Both the position numbers and the translations under genes were made by a program. 64,000 nucleotides of DNA from Ascidiaceihabitans sp039975415 (GTDB lineage Bacteria > Pseudomonadota > Alphaproteobacteria > Rhodobacterales > Rhodobacteraceae): assembly GCF_039975415.1 (NCBI RefSeq), contig NZ_JBDWHD010000011.1. One strand, written 5' to 3'. Of the stretch, positions 1 to 7,828 are shown piece after piece. Below the pieces are notes generated by a model. That model did no database searches. It was not told where the DNA came from and worked only from the letters and a program-made list of their open reading frames with translations. Within the stretch, counting starts at the first letter, position 1. Every line of letters begins with the position of its first letter.

Positions 1-247
1 TACAAACAGTGAAGCTGACACCGGTCATCGATCAACACATAAATGCGTCTCTCTACCGGCGTTGATATACAGAAGGTTGATCCATCGAATGAACCAAACC
101 GCCCACATATCTCTTCAGATATTCAATTTTCAAACAACGTGAAAGCTGTGCTTCCGAATTCTCTTGCGTCTCGTTTCCGTCCGTCTGCGTCTCCGCTTCA
201 GTGTGGCCCGTCTGGCGCCCCGTTGTGCATCTCTGCGTCTCCGGTGA
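1..247 (-). ncRNA. 5' leader of a 16S-23S-5S rRNA operon (16S gene lies left of the window)
   Basis: Read on the minus strand, this stretch resembles the precursor leader that precedes 16S rRNA in Rhodobacteraceae as I remember it. It has a boxA-like antitermination segment, then an AAGAGATATGTGGGCGGTTT stretch, and at positions 20-1 it ends in TGTCAGCTTCACTGTTTGTA, a sequence commonly found shortly before the mature 16S 5' end. A promoter with correct spacing lies just upstream at 253-281. The mature rRNA is not in the window, so this is an inference from the leader alone. The open frame across this region has no protein-like composition. Confidence 0.7.
121..138 (-). promoter_or_regulatory. 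boxA-like antitermination element of the rRNA leader
   Basis: On the minus strand the segment reads GTTGTTTGAAAATTGAAT, close to the NusB/S10 boxA core (TGCTCTTTAACAATTTA-type) seen in rRNA leaders. It sits about 115-130 bases downstream of the proposed -10 element, a normal place for boxA. The assignment depends on the leader identification. Confidence 0.5.
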
Positions 248-252
248 GGTGG

Positions 253-281
253 GTTCTACGGTTAGTGCCCCAGACCCGCAA
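253..281 (-). promoter_or_regulatory. Predicted rRNA operon promoter
   Basis: On the minus strand, TTGCGG (281-276) and TAGAAC (258-253) are separated by exactly 17 bases. They are followed by a GC-rich discriminator (CCCACCTC), as expected for a growth-rate-controlled rrn promoter. The 40 bases upstream (282-322) are A/T-rich, compatible with an UP element. Confidence 0.6.
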
Positions 282-319
282 CCCCTTTTTTACAAAAACA
301 TCATCTTTTTTGCAGAAAC

Positions 320-341
320 CTGATTTTTCCATAAAAATCAG
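320..341. other. Perfect 9-bp hairpin upstream of the rrn promoter
   Basis: CTGATTTTT (320-328) and AAAAATCAG (333-341) are perfect inverted repeats around the loop CCAT. The element is about 40 bases upstream of the rrn -35 box. It could be a protein-binding dyad, or a terminator for a transcript entering from msrQ; on the minus strand the stem is U-rich but weak in GC. Around it, 342-637 holds no convincing gene, only a DnaA-box match (440-448) and three GANTC sites (493-519). Confidence 0.35.
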
Positions 342-439
342 CGCCCTACGTAAGATAGTTGCTATGACTTACCCTGGCTTTTGCCTAAAATTGCGCGACT
401 CTGTTATCGCTAATTTTGGGCGTGTCTCAACATATAGAC

Positions 440-519
440 TTATCCACAGACATATCCCCAAGACTGGCCATTTTGGGCACCAAATCACTTCGGAATCAGC
501 CCGTTTGATTCAGTGAATC
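440..519. promoter_or_regulatory. DnaA-box match and cluster of three GANTC (CcrM) sites
   Basis: TTATCCACA (440-448) is a perfect match to the DnaA-box consensus TTATNCACA. GAATC (493-497), GATTC (507-511) and GAATC (515-519) are three CcrM-type GANTC sites within 27 bases, arranged as two overlapping inverted repeats (493-511 and 507-519). The stretch lies between the msrQ stop and the rrn promoter. Whether either protein acts here is inference from motif matches. Confidence 0.35.
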
Positions 520-637
520 GCGCCCAATGCCATTTCCATTGATGTGAATCACCGCAATGCGCCTGCAAACGGCTGTCTCTGGCCATCGTATCTCTACAAT
601 GCGCAGGAAACGCCGGATCTTGGGTGCAAAAATCCCG

Positions 638-1237
638 TTACGCGGCTGGCCTCTTGCGCGGTTTGTAGAAACGCAGCCCAATCAAGGCCAGAATCGTGGC
701 CATATACAGCAACGGCTCAAGTTGAATGCCCCGTGACACCATCAGGAAGTGGGCCCCGCCCAAAACTGCTGCAAGATAAGTCGCTTTGTGAAGCGTGCGC
801 CACTTTGGCCCCAATGTGCGGACAGACCGGTTGTTGGACGTCACGGCCAACGGCACCATCACTAAGAACCCGACCATACCTATAGTAATGTAGGGACGCT
901 TTAGGATGTCCTGCCAGATCTGGCTTAGGATTTGCACGTCCAGCACCAGCCAGACCAACAAATGTAGCGCGACATAGGTAAAGGCCAGCAACCCGATGGC
1001 GCGGCGGAACTTCAGAAGGTTCAACCCGATGAAGCGGCGCAACGGCGTAAGACACAGTCCAATAATCAAAAGCTGCAATGCGATTTCGCCCAGCTCGTGT
1101 TCCAGTGCCTTAATCGGCTCACGACCCAGACCGCCAGTCATACCCATGTATAGAAGAACAGGCACAGGGATCAGGTACAGCACCCACACCAACCAGACCG
1201 GAATTTTGCGGAAGATGGTGTTGAGTGCGTCGATCAT
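638..1237 (-). CDS. msrQ: MsrQ, haem-binding membrane subunit of the MsrPQ methionine sulfoxide reductase
   Basis: This roughly 199-residue integral membrane protein is the YedZ/MsrQ type. It carries b-type haem and passes electrons from the respiratory chain or a flavin reductase to periplasmic MsrP. Five to six hydrophobic helices are visible, with His residues in the segments VALHLLVW, TLHKATYL and GGAHFLMV that fit the ferric-reductase-like haem ligands. I chose the start at MIDALNTIF; an upstream in-frame Met exists, but the preceding residues are not membrane-like and this family normally begins just before the first helix. It follows msrP on the same strand after a gap of about 150 bases and is very probably co-transcribed with it. 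Confidence 0.9.
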   Translation of the reverse strand: MIDALNTIFRKIPVWLVWVLYLIPVPVLLYMGMTGGLGREPIKALEHELGEIALQLLIIGLCLTPLRRFIGLNLLKFRRAIGLLAFTYVALHLLVWLVLDVQILSQIWQDILKRPYITIGMVGFLVMVPLAVTSNNRSVRTLGPKWRTLHKATYLAAVLGGAHFLMVSRGIQLEPLLYMATILALIGLRFYKPRKRPAA

Positions 1238-1383
1238 GGGAATGCGTCCAGCTTTCGGGCAAGGCACATCGCGAATTGGAAGGCGATGGTTCATCGGATT
1301 GTAAAGGCGCCCCTACAAACGCCTCTACTATATAGAACAAATGTCATGTCATCGGGCGAAGCAAGCCATGACGCCCGCGTCGG

Positions 1384-2292
1384 TCAAAAGTTCTTGGAAA
1401 GATCCATGCCTTCATACAGGCTGGCAACGTCATTTTCATACCCGTTGAACATCAGCGTGGGCACACGTTTGGAAAACAGACCGCCCCCCACAACACGTTC
1501 ACTGGCTTGGGACCAACGGGGGTGGGACACGTCGGGGTTCACATTACTATAGAACCCGTATTCCCGCGCGTTGGCTTTGTTCCAGGACGTGGGCGGTTCT
1601 TTGTCGGTCAAGGTGATCTTCACAATGGATTTGATGGACTTAAAGCCATACTTCCAAGGCACCACCAAACGCATCGGCGCGCCGTTTTGGTTTGGAATGG
1701 GTTTGCCGTAGATTCCCGTGGCCATCATTGTCAGGGGATGCATGGCCTCGTCCAGACGCAGACCTTCTACATAGGGCCAATCCAAAGACCGGAACCGCTG
1801 ACCCTGCATTTCCTCAGGACGGTACAGCGTTTCAAAAGCCACATATTTCGCGCCATCTTGCACGCCGGCCAAATTCAACAAGTCCGCCAGCTCAAAACCG
1901 TTCCAGGGGATGACCATGGACCATGCTTCAACACAACGAAAACGGTAGATGCGTTCTTCGATTGTCATGGCGTCCATGATGTCCTGCATGGCGTAATCGC
2001 CGGGATTGTCGACAAGGCCGCCGATCTCAACGGTCCAAGGGTCCGTGGTCAGGGCTTTGGCATACAATGCCGGGTCGGTCTTGCCTGTGCCAAACTCATA
2101 AAAGTTGTTGTATTGGGTGATGTCTTCCCAAGAGTTGGGCACCAACTCTTCCGTGGCGGCCGCAGATGCGCCTGCGACACCGGCCAAACCAAAGCCAGCC
2201 GCAGCGCCCGCAATCAATTGGCGGCGGTTCATAAATGTCGCCTCGGGGGTGACGTCTGCGTGGGTCAAAGTGTTGGTCCAGCGATATGCCAT
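1384..2292 (-). CDS. msrP: MsrP, periplasmic molybdopterin protein-methionine-sulfoxide reductase catalytic subunit
   Basis: MsrP reduces methionine sulfoxide in oxidised periplasmic proteins using a mono-Mo-molybdopterin cofactor and electrons from MsrQ. The product is about 302 residues with a twin-arginine signal around residues 20-45 (MNRRQLIAGAAAGF). It contains the sulfite-oxidase-like fold with the segment YRFRCVEAWSMVIPW, whose Cys is the expected molybdenum ligand. The N-terminal segment before the Tat motif (DVTPEATFMNRRQ) matches the usual extension of this family, so I take the ATG at 2292 rather than the one six codons upstream. msrQ follows. The gene is divergent from the fasciclin gene across a 243-base gap. 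Confidence 0.93.
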   Translation of the reverse strand: MAYRWTNTLTHADVTPEATFMNRRQLIAGAAAGFGLAGVAGASAAATEELVPNSWEDITQYNNFYEFGTGKTDPALYAKALTTDPWTVEIGGLVDNPGDYAMQDIMDAMTIEERIYRFRCVEAWSMVIPWNGFELADLLNLAGVQDGAKYVAFETLYRPEEMQGQRFRSLDWPYVEGLRLDEAMHPLTMMATGIYGKPIPNQNGAPMRLVVPWKYGFKSIKSIVKITLTDKEPPTSWNKANAREYGFYSNVNPDVSHPRWSQASERVVGGGLFSKRVPTLMFNGYENDVASLYEGMDLSKNF

Positions 2293-2535
2293 TGGGGTCG
2301 TGCTCCTCATCCGTTTGGAACGTTATGTAGCAAACTTGGAACCAATTCATGAAAAACCCATGCACATCACACGAAGTTTGGATGTTGTAACAATCGACAC
2401 CGGGCTTCGATGTGCAGAAAACCGCCACCATAAATAAGTGTGCAATTTTTACACATCCAAAATCCAACAGGCTACGTATCCTTTTTGACTGCACCACTGA
2501 TGGGGCAGAAATTATGACAACGAGAGGAAAAACCT

Positions 2536-3015
2536 ATGCTTCGCAAGACACTTCTGACAGCCGTTGCCGCCGTCGCCATCGCAGGCTCTGCCATGGCCGG
2601 ATCGAAAAAAGACATCGTCGACACCGCAGCAGGTGCAGGCACATTTGAAACATTGTTGGCCGCAGCCACAGCCGCAGGTCTTGTGGATACGCTGAAAGGC
2701 GACGGGCCGCTGACAGTCTTCGCACCCACAGACGCCGCTTTCGCAGCCCTGCCAGAAGGCACCGTGGAAACACTGCTGCTGCCTGAAAACAAAGACCAGC
2801 TGACAGCGATCCTGACATACCACGTTGTCGCCGGTAAAGTGATGTCGACAGACCTTGTGGACGACATGAAGGCGGCCACAGTAAACGGGGCTGATTTGAC
2901 AATCGATTTGGACAACGGCGTGATGATCAACGACGCAACAGTGACAGCCGCAGATATCGAAACGTCAAATGGCGTGATCCACGTAATCGACAAAGTGATT
3001 TTGCCCGCATCCTAA
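2536..3015 (+). CDS. Fasciclin (FAS1) domain secreted protein
   Basis: This 159-residue protein has a Sec signal peptide (residues 1-21, cleavage near AMA|GS) followed by a single FAS1 domain. The two conserved FAS1 boxes are visible: FAPTDAAFAALP near residue 60, and a YHVVAG plus NGVIHVIDKVI ending near residue 157. FAS1 domains mediate adhesion or protein-protein contact in the periplasm or at the cell surface. The specific partner cannot be read from the sequence. An AGAGG-type ribosome binding site precedes the ATG. The gene stands alone and ends at a clear terminator. Confidence 0.92.
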   Translation: MLRKTLLTAVAAVAIAGSAMAGSKKDIVDTAAGAGTFETLLAAATAAGLVDTLKGDGPLTVFAPTDAAFAALPEGTVETLLLPENKDQLTAILTYHVVAGKVMSTDLVDDMKAATVNGADLTIDLDNGVMINDATVTAADIETSNGVIHVIDKVILPAS

Positions 3016-3037
3016 ATCCAGGCGAAAGCAAAACAAA

Positions 3038-3064
3038 GGCGGCTCCAAGCGGGGCCGTCTTTTT
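3038..3064 (+). terminator. Rho-independent terminator of the fasciclin gene
   Basis: GGCGGCTCC and GGGGCCGTC form a 9-bp stem with two G-U pairs around the loop AAGC, followed directly by TTTTT. It lies 22 bases after the stop codon. Confidence 0.8.
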
Positions 3065-3093
3065 GCATCGCATTCACCCACAGACCGACGCTT

Positions 3094-3153
3094 GTTTTCT
3101 TTTCGCCAAAAATATCCCGGGGGAGTCCGCAAGGACGGGGGCAGCGCCCCCCT
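3094..3153 (+). repeat. Dispersed intergenic palindrome, family A, copy 1
   Basis: The copy runs from TTTCGCCAAAAATATCCC through GGGGGAGTCCGCAAGGAC to GGGGGCAGCGCCCCC, which is itself a stem-loop. The same order of blocks recurs at 14571-14628, 31003-31057 (inverted) and 45339-45393. It lies between the fasciclin terminator and the decayed glutamate synthase-like gene. Confidence 0.85.
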
Positions 3154-3155
3154 GA

Positions 3156-4161
3156 CTACTCAGCGGCAATCGGAAGTCTGGGATAAATCTGGTTCATAGG
3201 AACAGACACCCCACTGTCTTGCATAATGCGCACATGGCGTCGGCGCATCAGACGGGGTTCTGCCACACCAACCGAATGGGCAATGGGTTCGACCTCTTTT
3301 ATAATCTCTTTGGCATACAATGCGACACGCTTGTATTTGTCCTGCACGACAAGACCTTTCTAAAAGCGCGGATCATGAGTGGTGATGCCAGTGGGGCAAG
3401 TGTTCTTGTTGCACTTTAAGGCCTGAATACAGCCCAGCGAAAACATGAACCCACGCGCCGAAGTGACAAAATCAGCACCCGCAGCCAACGCCTAGGCAAT
3501 ATCACCGGGATTGACCAGTTTGCCCGAAGCAACCAGCCGCACACGTTCTTTTAGACCTGCGGCATCGCGCATGTTGGCCAACAAAGGCAGCGCCTCGCGC
3601 ACGGACATACCCACCAGATCGATCAAGGGCATTGGGGCAGCGCCCGTGCCGCCTTCGCCGCCGTCGATTGTGATAAAGTCGGGGGTGGCGTCGGCACCTC
3701 GGCGCACGATCGTGTCAAAAACCCCTTGCATGCCATCCTCTGATCCCATGACCGTTTTGATGCCAACAGGTTTACCCGTGACCTCGCGGATATGACCAAT
3801 CAAATCCAGCAGATCATCCCAATCATCGACTTCGGCGTGGCGGTTTGGAAATAGCGCCGTAACTCATGCCCGAGATATTGAAAAATGTCAGCGCCATAAA
3901 TAGCGTACGCACCCCCACCCCGATGACCATAGGCTCGGTACACGCAAACTGGTTGTCCAAAGGCGGAAAGGGGTCATTGGCAAAGATAGGCGTCCCGACA
4001 ACACTTAGGTTGCGCGATGATCCAAAGGCAACCGTGTTTCCATGCCCCTCACCTGCCCGTTTCACCCATTCCCGTTGTGCGCGATTGAACGGCAGTTCTT
4101 CGCGGTTCATTGCCAAGAAATATTGACGGGAAGACGCAACCTGCGAAGTGCTTGTTAACAT
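3156..4161 (-). pseudogene. Decayed FMN-binding glutamate synthase-like gene (GltB domain family)
   Basis: Pieces of one protein of the FMN-binding glutamate synthase-like family occur in order on the minus strand. The segment RQYFLAMNREELPFNRAQRE and the GMSYGAIS motif are encoded at 4161-3850. The FMN/catalytic core (PDFITIDGGEGGTGAAPMP, ASGKLVNPGDIA) lies at 3803-3495. The Cys-rich iron-sulfur segment (GCIQALKCNKNTCPTGITTH) and the C-terminus (AEPRLMRRRHVRI) follow. The copy is broken in four ways. About 130 residues are missing between GAIS and the core, with a frame change. There are in-frame TAG codons at 3494-3492 (probably an old Trp codon) and 3362-3360 (probably an old Gln codon). 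The N-terminus is also truncated. It is almost certainly non-functional. Confidence 0.88.
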
Positions 4162-4234
4162 TCATGAATTCGACCATCGGCTACTTTTCGGCCAACCGGG
4201 GCTGCCACTCCGATGTATATTGGGGACAACGCAT

Positions 4235-4975
4235 ATGCCGACAACTTACACCGAAGCACAATTAACCTTTGGGCCCATTGGCGACGAAGACTTTGGACCA
4301 ACTGCACCTTGTTCTTTGGCCGCAGGTGATCAGATCATGGGTGCTTTGGGTCAAGACATCGACGATCCCGCGGGTGGCACGGACGGGTTCACATTCAATG
4401 GCATCGCCGGGCTGGTCTATACCTTTCATGTGATCGCTACCCCCAGCGATCCGAACCCTGCGTTCTTGGGCATTGCTTTCGGCAGCCAGTCCGCAGGCGG
4501 TTTGATCGGTGACGGGGCTTAAACCTTGAGCCTCCTTGTGACCGAAAGCGACCCCACCACGCTCGTGATGTTTGGCGACACCGACTATACTGTTACGTTT
4601 CAAGGCACCGTTGGCGATCCGCTTGCCGCAACGCCAATGGAAGGGGCTGACGACCTGATGGGAAGCGCCACATCCGACACAATCGACGGCGGTCAAGGGG
4701 ACGACTTGATGACCGGTGACTTTGGACGTGACGTGTTTGTATTTGATGACCGGTCACGGGCCGATACGATCACGGATTTCAACAATGGCGCAGACCGCTT
4801 GGAGTTTACCTTCTTTGGACCGAGCTTTGGTATGGACGACATGACAATCACGCAAATCGGGGCGGATTTGGAAATTCGCACACGCGTGCGCGATACCGTC
4901 ACGTTGGAAAACTTCGATCTGGCAGATTTGGATGTGTCGGACTTCATCTTCGACGAGATTTTTGTGGTCGGCTAA
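4235..4975 (+). pseudogene. RTX calcium-binding protein gene interrupted by an in-frame stop
   Basis: From ATG 4235 the frame continues unbroken to 4975 except for a TAA at 4520-4522 in the sequence GDGA-stop-TLSLLVTE, so one gene appears split into 95- and about 150-residue halves. The first half is a beta-rich N-terminal domain with the pattern of the pre-peptidase C-terminal fold, as in the two following RTX genes. The second half carries a short RTX stretch (TIDGGQGDDLMTG, near 4680) and a type I secretion target (DVFVFDD...ADTITDFNNGADRLEF). If translation restarts at 4526, a secretable C-terminal half could still be made. A sequencing error at the TAA cannot be excluded. Confidence 0.75.
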
Positions 4976-4999
4976 CACCACATCCACAAAGACCAAGAC

Positions 5000-5029
5000 A
5001 AAAGGGCGCATCACACGGTGCGCCCTTTT
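5000..5029 (+). terminator. Terminator after the first RTX gene
   Basis: AAAAGGGCGCA (5000-5010) and TGCGCCCTTTT (5019-5029) form a perfect 11-bp stem around the loop TCACACGG, 24 bases after the stop. The stem ends in T residues. Confidence 0.85.
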
Positions 5030-5203
5030 GCGTTTTACCACCTCAGATAGATTGTTTCTTTGTCGCTGAAACAAAAACAATGCGTTTCCCGAAATTGCCT
5101 TATTCGCGTCCAATTGCTGTCAAAGATTTTAATCAAATGCTGTTCATCAACCGCCGGGATCATCCGGCAAGTTTAAACCGAGCAGAAAGACAGACATTTT
5201 AAA

Positions 5204-6406
5204 ATGGCACATTTTACAGAAACATCCGACACATCCATCAGCGCACATGCAACTGCGAACGCAGGCATTCTGGTCGGTGACAGCTTTTCCGGCACAATGA
5301 GTGCATCAGATACCAGTGACGGGGTCAATTTGGGCGGCATGACAGTTGGCGATTCCTATACAGTCTCCGTCGATTTTGGCGATCTCAGCGGCAATTCCTC
5401 TTTGGTTCTCATAAACCATGCTGATTTCCATTCAATCAGCTATCACGTGGCCGACGGCGTTTTGCTCGGTGCGAATGAGTGGTCACGATCATTCTTGACG
5501 TCAACAAACGCACGGGTCGAGGGCACGTCATTTGTGTTTGACTTTACGCCGCTGACCGCAACCAGCTTTGCACTTCAGATCAACGGCGACGGTTCAAATA
5601 CAGCTTACAATGTCTCTTTTGAAACCGCTGCCGACCCGATCAACATCATCACAGGTACAATTGCCAATGACGCGTTGTCAGGCACGGATGGTTCCGACCT
5701 CGCAACACTCGATGATGGCGATGACCGCTTTCTGGGCGGCGACGGCAACGACGAAGTGAATGGTGGTGCGGGCCGCGATCGCATCAACGGCAACAACGGC
5801 GAAGACACGTTGAATGGCGGCGATGATGATGACCAATTGCATGGTGGCTCTGGCGCCGACGAGCTGAACGGCGACGCAGGTCGCGACAATCTGATTGGCG
5901 GCAGCGGCGATGACGTGATCACAGGCGGCACAGGCAACGACCATTTGCGTGGCAATTCTGGCAACGACACAATGGACGGCGGCAACAACAACGACCGCAT
6001 GTTCGGTGGTGACGGCAACGATGTGATGACGGCAGGCCACGGCAACGATAAAATGTGGGGCGAAGACGGCAACGACAACATGTCGGGCGGTGTCGGCCAC
6101 GACGTCGTCAAAGGCGGGGCTGGCAATGACACAATCGACGGTGGGGCTGGCCGCGACAAGTTGGAAGGCGGCGCAGACGCAGATGTGTTTGTGTTTGGGC
6201 CAGGTGCCGGACGCGACATCCTTGTGGATTTCGAGGATGGTATCGACCAAATTGATCTGTCCGCCTACGGCTTTACGGATGTGAGCGAACTGACATTTGT
6301 CACCCAAGGCGATGCCGTCCGTGTTTACACAGCGGGCGCAGACAGCTTCCTGATGCGCGACACGGATGTTACCGATCTGGGCAACGACGACTTTATCTGG
6401 GCCTGA
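5204..6406 (+). CDS. RTX (hemolysin-type calcium-binding) type I secreted protein
   Basis: This 400-residue acidic protein has no N-terminal signal peptide, as expected for type I secretion. Residues 1-145 are a beta-rich domain. Residues about 180-337 hold some seventeen GGxGxDxhx nonapeptides (for example GGDGNDEVN, GGAGNDTID) that would form a calcium-binding beta-roll. The C-terminus has the serralysin-type secretion segment ADVFVFGPGAGRDILVDF...IDQIDLSAYG and ends in DDFIWA, an acidic-hydrophobic tail typical of type I substrates. No catalytic domain is recognised. No secretion ABC exporter is in the window. It lies between two related RTX genes and ends at a hairpin. Confidence 0.9.
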   Translation: MAHFTETSDTSISAHATANAGILVGDSFSGTMSASDTSDGVNLGGMTVGDSYTVSVDFGDLSGNSSLVLINHADFHSISYHVADGVLLGANEWSRSFLTSTNARVEGTSFVFDFTPLTATSFALQINGDGSNTAYNVSFETAADPINIITGTIANDALSGTDGSDLATLDDGDDRFLGGDGNDEVNGGAGRDRINGNNGEDTLNGGDDDDQLHGGSGADELNGDAGRDNLIGGSGDDVITGGTGNDHLRGNSGNDTMDGGNNNDRMFGGDGNDVMTAGHGNDKMWGEDGNDNMSGGVGHDVVKGGAGNDTIDGGAGRDKLEGGADADVFVFGPGAGRDILVDFEDGIDQIDLSAYGFTDVSELTFVTQGDAVRVYTAGADSFLMRDTDVTDLGNDDFIWA

Positions 6407-6430
6407 ACGGTCAACGGATCCTGATCAAAG

Positions 6431-6461
6431 CAACGCCCGCACCCGAAATGTGCGGGCGTTG
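6431..6461 (+). terminator. Hairpin after the second RTX gene
   Basis: CAACGCCCGCAC (6431-6442) and GTGCGGGCGTTG (6450-6461) are a perfect 12-bp inverted repeat around CCGAAAT. No long T tract follows, so termination may be imperfect or the hairpin may protect the 3' end. Confidence 0.65.
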
Positions 6462-6649
6462 TAAAGACAGCGGAAGCGGCGGGAAACTGTGTTCAAATTC
6501 GCAACACACTATTTCCAAAAATGGCCCAAATCACGCCCAGAGAATGACGAATACAACAATTAAAACAGCACTATAGGCGACCTGCGCCAAAAGGATGGGA
6601 CCACAAGGTCAACACATGCGCAGGTTATCAAAGCAGAAACGAGGACAAC

Positions 6650-7819
6650 ATGGCAACGATTTTTGAGACAGGCGATTCAGACATTTTGGACTTTCCCGGT
6701 CAAACAATGACCGTCGGAGATACCTTTGAAGGCATTTCTACCATCAACGACACAAACGACACATTTTTTGTAAGTTTGGTAGAAGGACAAAGCTATACGG
6801 TGACATTGACAGGCCTGCCTGCAAACAGCACTGCATTTTCGCTGTTCTATAGCAACTTCACGACCCACACCGGTGACGTAAGCGAAGAAGGTAAAGGCCA
6901 GGATACAGGTGAGCTGATCAAGGATCTGGTCATTTCCGAAGACGGTTACAGTTTTTCCTTAACAGCACCCAACACAGGCAACTTCGCCTTCGGACAAGAG
7001 CGCGACAATTGGGACGATGGCGATGTCACGTACCAGCTGACTGTCGAAGATTTCACACCCACGGCCACAACGGACGGCGACGATCGCCTTTGGGGGTCAG
7101 ACATCGCAGAAAATCTGGACCTTGGCCTTGGCCACGACTGGTTTGCGGGCGGCGACGGCAACGATGTTATCGTCGGCAACACCGGGAACGACCGGATTTA
7201 TGGCAATCAGGGCAATGACACGTTGCGCGGCGGCGGTGACAATGACCAACTCAACGGCGGTGACGGCGATGATATTCTGAACGGCGGCAGCGGCCGTGAC
7301 AAACTGCGCGGCGGCGACGGAGAAGACCGTTTGCGCGGGCACACAGGCAACGACCACATGCAAGGTGGCAACGGAAATGATTCCCTTGATGGCGGCGATA
7401 ACAATGACCGCGTACACGGCGGCAATGGCAACGACACAGTCAACGGCGACAAAGGAAACGACAAGCTGTATGGCAACCAAGGCGACGATCTGTTGTCTGG
7501 CGGCTTGGGCAAGGACGTTATGATGGGCGGCGATGGCGCCGATACCTTGGACGGCGGAGCGGGTCGCGATGTTCTGACTGGCGGATCAGGCGCTGACGTC
7601 TTTGTCTTCGGCACAGACATGCAAAAAGACTTCATCATGGACTTCGAAGACGGCGTCGACATGCTTGATTTTTCAGCCCACGGGTTAACCGACATCACCG
7701 ATTTGCGGATAGTACAGTCAGGCGACAATGCCCGCCTGTTCATTGACGCGGCCAACTTTGTGACCATCCGCGACACGGATATCGCAGACATCACGGCAGA
7801 TGATTTGATCTTTGCCTAG
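6650..7819 (+). CDS. RTX (hemolysin-type calcium-binding) type I secreted protein, paralogue of the preceding gene
   Basis: The product is 389 residues with the same architecture as its neighbour. An N-terminal beta domain (residues 1-135) contains the pattern GDTFEGI...FFVSLVEGQSYTVTL, similar to pre-peptidase C-terminal domains. Roughly seventeen RTX nonapeptides follow at about 160-320, then ADVFVFGTDMQKDFIMDFEDGVDMLDF and the tail DDLIFA. It is expected to be exported by a type I system encoded elsewhere and to fold on binding extracellular calcium. The 243-base gap upstream contains only the preceding hairpin and an unassigned A/T-rich stretch. Its stop is nine bases from the stop of the convergent HAD gene, and no terminator is visible there. 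Confidence 0.9.
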   Translation: MATIFETGDSDILDFPGQTMTVGDTFEGISTINDTNDTFFVSLVEGQSYTVTLTGLPANSTAFSLFYSNFTTHTGDVSEEGKGQDTGELIKDLVISEDGYSFSLTAPNTGNFAFGQERDNWDDGDVTYQLTVEDFTPTATTDGDDRLWGSDIAENLDLGLGHDWFAGGDGNDVIVGNTGNDRIYGNQGNDTLRGGGDNDQLNGGDGDDILNGGSGRDKLRGGDGEDRLRGHTGNDHMQGGNGNDSLDGGDNNDRVHGGNGNDTVNGDKGNDKLYGNQGDDLLSGGLGKDVMMGGDGADTLDGGAGRDVLTGGSGADVFVFGTDMQKDFIMDFEDGVDMLDFSAHGLTDITDLRIVQSGDNARLFIDAANFVTIRDTDIADITADDLIFA

Positions 7820-7828
7820 AACTTGGGC

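Noticed and set aside
43..516. 157-residue open frame on the plus strand
   Set aside because: Its composition is not protein-like, and it is antisense to the rRNA leader and promoter; no ribosome binding site is seen.
1..637. Possible replication origin (DnaA box, A/T-rich stretch)
   Set aside because: There is only one good DnaA box, and dnaA, rpsT, parAB or gidAB are not in the window. The region is better explained as rrn control DNA.
3094..3153. Family A palindrome as an insertion-sequence end or attachment site
   Set aside because: No transposase, integrase or target duplication is visible near any copy.
5605..6307. Long minus-strand open frames rich in Pro/Ser or Ala/Val across the RTX repeats (also 7097-7794 and 60402-61163)
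   Set aside because: They are low-complexity shadows of the GGxGxDxxx repeat codons.
5204..7819. Tandem repeats here as a CRISPR array or satellite
   Set aside because: They are codons of calcium-binding nonapeptides in one open frame, with no constant repeat or spacers.
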